A DNA stretch of 59,053 bases, taken from Schizophyllum amplum. Taxonomy: Eukaryota; Basidiomycota; Agaricomycetes; Agaricales; Schizophyllaceae. A program made the position numbers and the translations under genes. Every line of letters starts with the position of its first letter. Positions within the stretch are counted from its first letter, which is position 1. Positions 9,664-19,561 of the stretch are shown in pieces. The stretch is taken from positions 1 through 59,053 of the forward strand of contig VDMD01000135.1 of assembly GCA_007026445.1 (NCBI GenBank). The letters run 5' to 3'. Under the pieces are notes generated by a model. That model ran no database searches. It was not told where the DNA came from and saw nothing but the letters and a program-made list of their open reading frames with translations.

Positions 9664-10687
9664 CGTGATCGTGCGTCGCAGATGATTTATATATGTGTGT
9701 TGTTTGCAGTCGTCTTGTGTACATCGGACAATGAAAAGCCGAGGCTTTGCATGACGCTCGTTGTGACTGGTAGATGGCTGTTTGGATGCGCCAGGAAATT
9801 TCCGCCTTCAGCATTTGATGGGCACGTGACTTAAATCCGAGGCACGCCCATAGCGACACTTGAGCGGGGCTGGAGTTGGGGCTGGAGCAAGTTTCGCATC
9901 GAGAAGCGCAGAGCCTGACCTCTCAGATCCAGATCCCACGGCAGAAACAGTCAGACTGGCCCGCGATAGCACGGAGCTCGGATAGATCGTCAAGCGCTGA
10001 AGGTCAGTCAGGAAGTGCGCAGAGTTGCCATTACCAGACGATATCATGGGTACTAACAGAGAGAAATAGGTACACGTCACGATACTATACGTATCTATAA
10101 GTAGTAGTACAAGGATGCAATGGGAACTCGTTGTGCGGGCGATGAAATATCGTGCGTGCGTACGATGGAATATCGGGCGTGCGTACGATGGGATATCGTG
10201 CGTGCGGCGAGGAATCGTGAGTGCGATGCATTATACGAATTAGAAAAGGATGAGTTTTTGACGGACAGTACGAGTAGAAAGGATATCCCAGTCCAGCGAA
10301 CGGGAACCGAGAGATATGACGGGAGACGGAATGTGGCGGGAGATGGAACGTAGAAAGGTAGGCCAGGTGCCACGCTCTGGGCGCAGCACGCGCACCGATA
10401 TGGGAGGGGAAGATGCAGGAGAGATACGAGTCGGGTAACGTGAATGGGAACGAACCGATGCGCGCGGCGCAGAGGAAAGAATACTCGAGAAAAGGGATTG
10501 CCGTAGTGGAAGTAAAGGGACTACCAGAGCGGAAGGAATAATCGAAATGGGCGTGTGTAAGGGACGGAGGATAGCAAGAAGTTACACCTCCTTACATCAC
10601 AGCCTTGGGTTTGGGTCTCTCTTCTGCCCGGCAGCAGGCCCCTCCTGGCCCGGCGGCACCGTCCATCCTAGCGCGGTGGTAGATCTC
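9664..10687. other. Intergenic region between convergent genes
   Basis: About 1 kb between two convergent genes. No coding signal was found. It contains a 23-bp minisatellite (10141-10207) and purine-rich DNA up to about 10550. Confidence 0.5.
10141..10207. repeat. 23-bp minisatellite, three copies
   Basis: Units begin at 10141, 10164 and 10187. Each starts gatg, carries an atatcg core and ends in gcgtgcg. Copies differ at only a few positions; the last is two bases short. Confidence 0.85.
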
Positions 10688-13275
10688 CTAATAGCCTAAC
10701 CGCAAATCGCGGTCGCTGAGCTCCACCCCACTCGCAAGCTTCCAGAAGCGCTGGGCAAGCAACTCGAGCATGTCTAGCTCTACGACCGAGCACACTGGAT
10801 CGCCCTCATCCTTTCTCGCCCGGCAGAAAAAGATGATGTCCTTGATGTATCTGTGCACCAATACCCATCAGCATCGGCGATGTGGCAGCGCGGTGAAGCA
10901 GGTGACAAGTGGGAAACAGCAAGACCGAGACAGAAAGAGAGAGAGAAAGGAAGCAAGAAGCAAGAGAAGGAGACAAAAGGAAAAAGAAATACAAGAGAGA
11001 TGCGCAACACTCACGCATCTACATGCCGCGGCATAACAGGAAGGCCCCGTACGGAGCGCGCCTGGAACTCCGCGTCGATGACCATCAACGGCAGATCGGG
11101 CTTCTTGGGCTGGTGCGGCGTCGTCTGCTCGCCGTTTGGCGGGCTCTCGCTGCTGCTCTCGCTTCGCGGCCGGTCGTACACGACCTCCCGATTGTAGGGG
11201 AAGGACCCCAGGCGGTGGGTGTAGCCCCTGCCCACATCGAGATGCCTTGGCACGTATTGCCTTCTGTCATCGTAGTCTCTACCGTACTCCCTTCCCGAGC
11301 GGTAGTCTCGCTCTGCGTCATGGTCCCTCTCCACCCCGTAGTCCCTGTCCGGGCTGAGCTCCCTCGACGATGGGGGCCTCCGGGCCGCTTGCATCGACGG
11401 CGACGGTGGCCGGTCTGAGTCCCTCAGCCCTTGGGACACCCGCCATGCCTGGTCGGCCTCCCTGACGTACAGATCGCGCATGGCCGGCTGGCGGCGCGAG
11501 GCCTGATGCGGAGGCGGCTCATAAGCGTAAGAGGTGGACGTCGATGCGTGATTCGACGCCGACGTAGGATTCGGCGGAGACCGCGGTTTCCCAGAGGGAC
11601 CGTATTGAGCGTATACGCGCAGGTCCTCGAATCTCTTCGAAAACGGGTCCTGGTCGGGGAAATGATCCGGAGGCCGCACGAAGCCCTGGTTGTTGGAGGA
11701 TGGCGGGGGAGGCAGATTGCGGCGCGTCTCACGAAGGGCGTCGACGCCGGGAAAGCAGCCAAGCCTTGATGCCAAGTCAGTACGTGACGGACAAAGGGGG
11801 AAAGGGCTCAGCAGGTAGGAAGAGAGGTGGCTGGTAAGGGAGCGAAGGTACAATATGAAGTGGATTGTAACGGGCCAGAATGCAAAAAGAATTGTGAGGG
11901 ATAGCAGACTTGATGCAGACCTGATACCTGCACGCGACTTGAAGGCTTCGACCCAGCCTGCGCTGGCCTTGAAGTCACGAAGGTCGGGATAGTTAAGCTG
12001 CATGTATCGAGTCAATCGCTGCAGGTTTGCGTATAGTCCTCACGCGCACCTCTCGCGCAATCTCAAGGGCGCGTTCCCGAATGATGTTGTCTGTGATGAG
12101 TATCTGCTTCGTGCGAAGGCCGTCCAGGTAGTCTTCCAGATGCTGCTCAATGAACGGATACTTTATCGGCCTGCGTGAGTTTCAAATGAGCGCGAGTAGG
12201 CATTGAAGGGGAATAGCGACAGGCACCTGTTTTTCGCCCGATCGCTCTCCTCGTCCGGCCGCGCAAGCCACTCCTTGCGGTTCTTGAGGATCTTGCTGAC
12301 GGTGCTGCGCTCGATGTGGAAGTGGAGGGCAATATCCTCCTGGCGCTTGGAGGGGTGGTCGGCCGCGTAGATGCAGATCTTCTTGCGGTCCATCGTCGTC
12401 AGCTTTGTCTTTGTCTTCATACGGGGGATGTGGCCGGCATCAGTGGTGTCTGACTGTGCGCGGGCATGGCGTGGGCGCGACTTGGAGTGGCCGGAAGCGT
12501 CATTGAGGACGGGCTGGGGCGGCAACGGCGGAGTGGGGGGCGGCTGCTGGGGGTGTGAGGGCGGCGGGGCCAGATCGGAGTAGCCATGAGGGGGTTGTGG
12601 AGCGGCCCGCCAGGATGCGGCGCCCTTGTCAGACGGGCGATCGTATATGGGGGGCAGATTGTGGGTGGGGACGGGCCCGGGCTCGCCGAGGATGGGGGGG
12701 AGGGCGAAGCGGCGGGAGTCGGGGCCGGCGCTGGTGCCGGTGCCGGTGCCGTCGGAGTAGGGCCGCGGGTGGGAGCCGGAGCTGTTGCTGGAGAAGGTGG
12801 CGCTCGAGTCGGCGCCCTCGCTGCCGTGGCGGGCGTGGTAGGCGGATGTGGACGCGTATGCGACGGGCGACGAGCGGTGCCTGCGCCGGTCCGGGCCGCT
12901 GCTGGGCGCGCGCTGGGCGTCGTTGGGTGATGGCGGCGCTGGCTGCGCTACCATGTCTGGGGGCAACGGGAGCTGCAGCGTTCCGTAGCTGCTGCCAAAG
13001 TAGTTGCCTGCGCCTGCGCCTGCGCCTGCGCCCGCGCTCGCGCCCTGGCCCTGGCCATTGCCGTACGCGGCCGCGCTCGGGCTCAGGCTGCCCGTGCCGT
13101 GCGCGCTGTCGGGTGGATACGCGTCCCAGCGCTGCGGGGGCGCGCTGCGTGGGGAGGGGAGGGCATCGCGGGCGGCGGGGGCGCCGACATCGAGGAAAGC
13201 GGGATGATCCGCGCTCGCCATCTCGTAGTCCTCCTGCTGATGGCTGGACGATCCCTCAACCCGTGTGCTCGACAT
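10688..13275 (-). CDS. CENP-B-type HTH DNA-binding protein
   Basis: Five exons (12227-13275, 12050-12170, 11921-12018, 11015-11764, 10688-10850) give about 726 aa. The first 285 residues are low-complexity and rich in Pro, Ser, Gly and Ala. A psq/CENP-B N-terminal HTH follows (KTKLTTMDRKKICIYAAD, SKRQEDIALHF, STVSKILKNRKEWL). The second CENPB/Tc5-type HTH is IKYPFIEQHLEDYLDGL, TKQILITDNIIRERALEI and DFKASAGWVEAFKSRAG. The rest is disordered, with Arg/Asp repeats, then a conserved-looking end (AYIKDIIFFCRARKDEGDPV, LAQRFWKLASG). There is no DDE catalytic domain, so it is a domesticated DNA-binding protein or transcription factor rather than a transposase. The third intron is only 25-31 nt under any in-frame reading. 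The last intron is long (164 nt). Confidence 0.82.
12019..12049 (-). other. Candidate ultra-short intron (25 or 31 nt)
   Basis: The frame must change between IAREV and RLTRYMQLNYPDL. GT donors at 12049 or 12043 with the CAG acceptor at 12019 both restore it, and the whole gene then sums to a multiple of three. Such lengths are well below the usual fungal minimum, so a frameshift is the alternative. Confidence 0.5.
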
Positions 13276-13934
13276 GTCCTGTGGCGCGCTCGAGAGGCGC
13301 GCGCGTGCGGATGCCCGATAATGAGCGCAGATGACGATGTCGCGCGCTGCAAGGGGCGCTGTTTCGCTTGTCGTCGGGGTGCGCTATGCTCTCGAGTGCC
13401 GTCCGTCGTCGTCAACGGTCTCGTCTTATCCCAAAGTGCTCGAGCTCGCTGGCCACAGCCGTCAGCTCGTACGCTAGATCATGGGCTGCTCGCTTGAGAT
13501 TTCGGTAAAAAGACGCGAGCCTCGTGCCGCGCTTGCGCAGTCACAATTCTCGTCACATATGGCCCATTTGGACATATCCCCGTCCGTTCTCAATGACAAC
13601 GATGCCGCAAACTCTGCGAATACTTGAGGGAAAAATGTCATCATCGCCGCCACCACACCATCAACATGTGCGTGCGACAAGATGAGGCAAGATGGTGGAG
13701 GCTATGGCACAGAGACGACCAGACTGCACTTCTACTTGTGTACTTGCAGATTCACACGCTTAATTGATTCAGCGTATCACAGAACTCCACCTTCCTCAGT
13801 AATGTCCAGCGTCAGCCCAGCACTGGCCAACAAGTTGATAGAAAATACACAGGCCATCACATGAAGCTCCGGCACCAGCGGACATACGTATGTGTGTTCA
13901 AGCCACAGGACAGACCCCCAAGTCAGCCACGACC
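13276..13934. other. Intergenic region upstream of the HTH gene
   Basis: Promoter of the CENP-B-type gene and 3' flank of ISY1. No coding or structured feature was recognised. Confidence 0.4.
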
Positions 13935-15294
13935 CTATTGTCCAAAGTACTCCTCCACCAACGCCTTCTTCCTCAAGTCCAACAACAGCTCCTCCATATC
14001 CGTCCGCGACGGCAATGTCGGCGGCAGCAAACTCTCGGTCGTGAGGAAGGGAATATAGGACGCAGCCGCCTGCGCGTGCTGATAGGCGGGGTCCGCGGGC
14101 GTGAGGGTCGTCGTCGTCGCGGCGGCAGCGCCGCTCTCGGTTTTCGAGCGCTTCGGATCGTCCTCCGCGGCTGCCATCTCCGAGTCGCCGTCCGCGTCTG
14201 CTTTGCGCTTGGTTGACGAGCGCGCATCGTCTGCTTGCCCACTGACTGCGCGCACAGTGCTCGGCGGTACTGGTGGAGGTTTGGTCGTCTCTGGCAACCC
14301 CAGTGCTTCACGCACGACGGTAAACGCGTCGGCCCATTCTGCAGGAGTCAGGGTTCAATGCCACAGAATCTTAGCCCACTACCAGTTGACCAGCACGTAC
14401 CTTCCTCTTCCGCATTCCGCTCATACTCCAACAACGCCTCATCCGCCTCGTCCACATCGCCATAGTACGCCGGCCCCTGGCCCATAAACTTTTTGTAAAA
14501 GGCGAGCGCCTGGTTTTCCTCCTCCTCCTCGTTCTTCTTGCTCTGGAACAGCTCGCGCACGCCTGGGAGGTCCTTGGCGCGGCCGAAGTATCTGTGACGG
14601 GAGTTTCAGCGGGGGAGAACATGGTACGGGGGAACACAGCACGGGGGAACATAGCACGGGGGGAGATAGGGGGGCGAAATAAGCAGCCGATCAAACACAG
14701 AAACGCACTTGTATCCCTTGGTGCCCGGGACCTCCTTCCCGTCCGCGTCCAGCATGGCGACATTGCGCCTGTAGTTGGCGCCGCCCAGTGCGATGATCTG
14801 GTTCTCCCAGTGCCGCTTCTCGCGCAGGAGCTTGTTGATCTCGTCGTTTAAGTCGCGCACCTCGTACTCCGTTAGACCGGCTGCAAAGCAAGCGTCAGTG
14901 CGTGCATGGAGCTACAAACCAGCGCGTATGTGGCAGGGTGAAGGGGATGAAGATGGTGCAAGGACGAGGACGATGGCGTGAAGAGGTATGTATGACATCG
15001 ACGGCAAGGCTCAAGACAATGAAGGGACGATAGGCCGTAGCATACGCACCGTCCTGAATCTTTGACACCTTCCTGCTGATCTCCCTCAGGATCTCTCCCC
15101 GCCAGCGCTCGCACTCGCGCATGCTCTTGCACGCGCTCGCCATCCGTGGACGGCGGTCCCCGCGCGTCCCGAGGCCCAGCTCGGCCGCCTGCGCCTCGCG
15201 GAAGCGGTACAGCATGGATTGCGCTTTCTCCTCATTGCGAGCCTGTGCGGCTAGGTTAGTAGGCGGGGGAGGGGGAAGAGGGAGGACGTGCCAT
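13935..15294 (-). CDS. ISY1: Pre-mRNA-splicing factor ISY1
   Basis: Five exons (15292-15294, 15050-15242, 14709-14880, 14401-14591, 13935-14338) give about 320 aa. ISY1 is a spliceosome component of the Prp19/NTC complex, acting in the nucleus around the first catalytic step. Family signature blocks are clear: ARNEEKAQSMLYRF, RRPRMASACKSMRECERWR, GEILREISRKVSKIQDAGL, EYEVRDLNDEINKLLREK, WENQIIALGG and GYKYFGRAKDLPGVREL. A less conserved acidic C-terminus follows and ends EEYFGQ. The canonical MARNEEK start is obtained only if exon 1 is the bare ATG followed by a GC-AG intron (15243-15291). That first exon is therefore less certain than the rest. Confidence 0.92.
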
Positions 15295-16290
15295 TTCGTG
15301 GTAGTGGTCGAGTGCGAAGGGGCACCGTGCTGACGCGTTACGTCAGCAAATGATCGGTGCAATCGGACCGGTGACCGGGCTCTCTATGTAAACGTTCTTG
15401 GCACTCAGAACTTGACCAGAACTTGACCAGAACTTTCACGTTGAACCCCTTGACGATTGGATAAAATTGACAGGGAAGGCGGCGCCCTCGTACGCTGGTT
15501 CACGTTTGCTACGTCTAATAGATGACGACGGTCAAGCTCGATATCTTGAATGGGCGTTCCAGTGCTTCCGAATAGACTGCCAGTTTTTCTATGACCTCTT
15601 GACTTTTCAAGTTCAGGTTTGTGGAGGAAATCAGCGATTTTGTTGATCCCAATGCGCGCTAGACTTCTAGACCTACGCTGCTCTCATAATCCGCGGTTCA
15701 TACCAACAAGGTGAGAACAGGACTTTGCCGCCCGCTCAAGCGCTCCCTGCTCAGGTGAGTTTGCCTATTTTCTTGCAAGTTCGATACTTAATCTTTGACA
15801 GTACTTTGACCTCCGTATAAGATCGGACAGAGCGACCGACCTTGTTCCCTGTTCGGTAAATGGCTCGTCAGAGTGAAGGACGAACTGATACCAATGATAT
15901 GCACGTCGTCCTGCTGACGAACTCACAAGACCATATGCCCGCGCGACAGCGTGGGACGAAGGTGTATCGCTCTCTACTTGCCTCCCTCTTCAACATTTCA
16001 ACCTACACCGCTTACCAGATACTCATGCACTCATTATCTCCCGTTCAAAACGCGAGACGAGGACCTTCCATGACATCGAATGTGTAACGTGCGTCTCCCC
16101 CCATCTCAAAAATCGTAAGTAAGGCCCACCGTTGGCCCACCGTATCATGATCACTGCTCAGCCGGATTGACAGCTTGCTTCTTCGCTATGTTAACTGCGG
16201 CCGTGGGACATTTATAAGTAGGGAAGCCACCTCAGATTCATGTTCACCCTGCCCCCCCCCCACCCCACCACGACCACTACGACCACCACC
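15295..16290. promoter_or_regulatory. Region between ISY1 and the first P450 gene
   Basis: About 1 kb between divergent genes. No gene was recognised. A direct repeat (cagaacttgac) occurs near 15408-15432. A TATA-like element lies at 16213-16222. Confidence 0.45.
16213..16222 (+). promoter_or_regulatory. TATA-like element of P450 gene 1
   Basis: The string tataagtagg lies 78 bp upstream of the start codon. The identical 10-mer lies 55 bp upstream of the second P450 start, in flanks that otherwise differ widely. Confidence 0.6.
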
Positions 16291-18530
16291 ATGTTTGTGC
16301 TCACCATACAGGACATCGCCGTCTGCGTGCTACTCTATGTGCTGCACCTGGGCCTAAAGCGCTCCAAGAAAATCCTTCCGCTGCCGCCGGGCCCTCCTGC
16401 CGACCCGCTGCTTGGTCATATGCGCATTATGCCCTCGACGGGTGCCGAAAACGCCTTTTACCGATGGGGCAAGGAATACAGTGCGTCTTTGGTGTGTTTG
16501 TTACAGGTATACAGCGTCACTAAATTTCTGTTCGTAGATTCCGACATAATCCATGTCAGCGTACTCGGCCAGCCCATCATCGTTCTCAACAGCTTGCAAG
16601 CCACTGTCGACCTTTTGGAGAAACGGGGTGCTATCTATAGTGACCGGCCACAATTCGCATTTTTCGACATGTGCGTGTAGTTTGTTTGTGGCTGCCCTAT
16701 CATCGTGGTAATAGGCCCTCCAACAGGCTTGGGTGGTATGAGTGCCTGCTCTTGACCGGATATAACCACCGCTCCTTTCCTGTCCACCGGCGGCTCATGC
16801 AGAACTACTTTGCGAAGTCTAACGCATCGCGCTTCGACACAGTACAAACCCGCGAAGCACGCAACCTCGTCAAAGGGATCACTGAGCACCCGGAGCGGTG
16901 GCAGGATTACCTGAACAAGTACGTATGCCGGCCTACTTGAAGAAGTGTCTCATTCGCGTGTAGGTACAGCACGGGTATCATCATCCAACTCATCACGGGG
17001 CATGAAATCAAGACGCTGGATGATGTCTACTTGCAGATCGCCAGCGACGTGCGCACAACTATGAACAGTGGAGGCACGGCCGGTGCAACCGGCGTCGACC
17101 TAATTCCCTTGCGTACGTGCTCTCGTTGCCGTATAGAAGTCATTGCTATGGGCGTGTTGAGATGCTAATCTAACTTTGACGCCTTTGCAGTGCGCTTCCT
17201 CCCAAGCTGGTGTGACCTGTCCGGGTCGACAGGCTTTGTGCGCAAGTGGCGACATGCGATTTGGAATATCTACAACGTCCCCTTCGAGCGCGTCCAGGCG
17301 GACGTCAAAGCCGGTGTCGCGCAGCCGTCATTGATGCTCTCCGCGATGCAGGAAATGGACGCGCAAGAAGAGGGCGCGGATACGTTGACGGAGGAGAGGA
17401 TCAAAGGCTTGTGTGCGACAGCGTTTGCAGGTGAGCATACTCTCTTGCTATGTATATTCTCCCTATGCCAATTTTCCATGGGCCCAACTAATACGCTCGT
17501 CTCTGCGCAATTTCTGTGAAACGTCTATCTGATGCTCAATCTTCCCATACAGGCGGGGCAGACACGGCGAGTTCTGCCATTCATTGGCTTGGGATGACGG
17601 CTGACCCGGACATGCAAGACTTTCGACACTCTTACCGCCTTCGTCTTCGGCATCGTCAATTACCCAGATGTGCAAGAGCGTGCGCGAGAGGAACTGGACA
17701 GGGTGGTCGGCCCCGACCGCATGCCTGACTTTGCAGACCGTGAATACTTGCCGTACGTCGAACGCGTGATGTACGAGAGCTTTAGGTGCGCTGCACACAG
17801 CGTTTTTTTCTTCTACCCGTGTCTAAGTACATGGCTTTCGTCTCCTCTAGGTTCTGGCCTGTCACACCGCTGGGTATGAGCAGATGCGCTCCAACGCACC
17901 ATAACATACGATGACTGTCTCCCCAGGCCCGCCGCATAAATCCACGGAAGACGACGTGTATAATGGGATGTTCATCCCGAAGGTGAGCGCTTCGCCGTTC
18001 ATGACAGCCCCATGCCTTCGATACTGACATCGCCGGGCAGGGGTCCCTCGTCCTGTTCAACGCCTTCGCCATGACGCATGACGAGTCGGTTTACGCGGAC
18101 CCATGGCGGTTCGACCCGGACCGATACCTGCCGCGCGAGGAGGGCGGGCGCGGCGAGCCCCTGCCTACGGCGCAGTTTGGCTTCGGCAGGCGGTGAGTAG
18201 TATCCGCTGCGACGCACGGTGCTACTTCTTACAAGTCAATCCAGCGTCTGCCCAGGCCGCGTCGTCGGCGAGACCAATATTTTCATCGCGATCGCGACGA
18301 TGCTCCATGTCCTCACTATCAATAAGGCGAAGGACGCTGCGGGGAACGAGATCACTGTCGATCCGGAGACCGCGAAGTACACGACGGGACTGACAAGGTG
18401 CGTGTTCTGGCTGGTTCCAGGTTCGCTGGACTGATGCATTATTGCCAGTCACCCTGAGACAGTTTTGTGCAACATTGTGCCAACGAGCGAGCGTGCGAAG
18501 CGGCTAGCGATGGCGTATCATGCCGAGTAG
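16291..18530 (+). CDS. Cytochrome P450 monooxygenase, tandem copy 1
   Basis: Twelve exons: 16291-16480, 16538-16670, 16727-16918, 16964-17112, 17191-17430, 17553-17566, 17619-17785, 17851-17873, 17927-17982, 18041-18192, 18245-18397 and 18449-18530; about 516 aa. It should be a microsomal haem monooxygenase. An N-terminal anchor (VCVLLYVLHLGL) is followed by the Pro-rich hinge LPLPPGPPADPLLGH. The I-helix is AGGADTTF, with AG/DT split over the 14-nt exon 6. Then come ESFRFWP (ExxR), the PERF-like WRFDPDRYLP and the haem loop FGFGRRVCPGR with its ligand Cys. Intron 6 is GC-AG. The substrate cannot be told; the family resembles those annotated OrdA-like in basidiomycetes. Start 16291 is preferred over an in-frame ATG at 16240 because the anchor follows directly. 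Confidence 0.92.
17567..17618 (+). other. GC-AG intron at the I-helix Thr codon, P450 copy 1
   Basis: A 52-nt intron with donor GCGAGT, a gctgac branch-like sequence and acceptor CAAG. Removal yields GGADTTFDTLTAF, with spacing to YPDVQ equal to other P450s. Reading through shifts the frame. Confidence 0.8.
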
Positions 18531-19561
18531 GTACCCACTACTACTTATCTGAGCGTCCAAAATTTTGTGATACAGCCCGGCCTTGAAGCTAGAACGTTTG
18601 AACAACAGATGTCGCTACATCGTCCTCGATATTTATCGTATATTCCGTCTCCGCCCCACCTCACATGCGCCGGCATCGTCGGCAGCGCCGCTGGCAGCAC
18701 AGCTCCGACGCTCGCGTGGCTCACGCGCTGCAGCTTGTTCATGGCCCAAACTGTGTTCAATACACCTGGGAATGTTGATATGCATGTACACATGTCTGCT
18801 GCCATGCCACGAAGGTCAAGGAGGAGTGAGCTGACAGAAAATGAGCAGTGTCGACGCCGTCGGACGCGTCGGCGCGTGGATGCCACGACGTCGCTCCACA
18901 GCACCTTTTTGGGACCCGCCTATCGTTCTGCAATTAGTTGGAACGGGAAAACTTGACAACCCTTCTACAATGGCAGAGCAAGCGGCGTCAGGCGGGGGTC
19001 GTTCAACTGAGCCACTCCGACAATATGTCATTAGGTAGGTGAGTTTACCCCATCCCATGTCCTTCATAACCTTTCTCCTACGACATGTCCACGCGGGTAT
19101 CGCACACTAAGCCGATACCACTCGATGATAGACACGATCACAATGGTGCTAACTGACGGGAACGACGTCGGGAGATACTACCCCGGCATTATGAACGAAG
19201 GCGAATCCGCGCGCGCACCTGTCGCAAAACGTCACCTGTATCTTCGTTCTCCCTCCCCTCTTCAATCGGCGCCACTCGGCAGATGGCTGCGCACTTTTCT
19301 CATTTTGAGTGGAAGAGTGGAAGACATGGCCTGCGAAGGCCATGCACACTCTTGTGTCTACCCTTGTATCTCTGAACACAGGAATATGGTGTGGGTCACA
19401 AGCCCGCCTGTCCACCATTCACCTCAGCCCGACGGCCTTCTCGGTTCGGTCGACCACTTGCACCGACGTTGTGGTGTGGTGTCAATGCGTGCGGCGTCTG
19501 AACGGCTATAAGTAGGTAAGGCGTCAGAATCCAGTATCCAGGCGTTTTTTCGTTGCCCTCC
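18531..19561 (+). promoter_or_regulatory. Region between the tandem P450 genes
   Basis: About 1 kb carrying the terminator of copy 1 and the promoter of copy 2. No gene was recognised. A TATA-like tataagtagg lies at 19507-19516. Confidence 0.5.

Noticed and set aside
10688..13275. CENP-B-type gene as a Tc5/pogo transposase
   Set aside because: No DDE domain, no terminal inverted repeats around it, and the C-terminal half is disordered host-type sequence.
12555..13334. 259-codon plus-strand ORF opposite the HTH gene
   Set aside because: Arg/Cys/Trp-rich shadow of a GC-rich low-complexity coding region; no family similarity.
17567..17618. Apparent frameshift in both P450 genes
   Set aside because: A shared GC-AG intron explains it and gives normal family spacing, so the genes are not pseudogenes.
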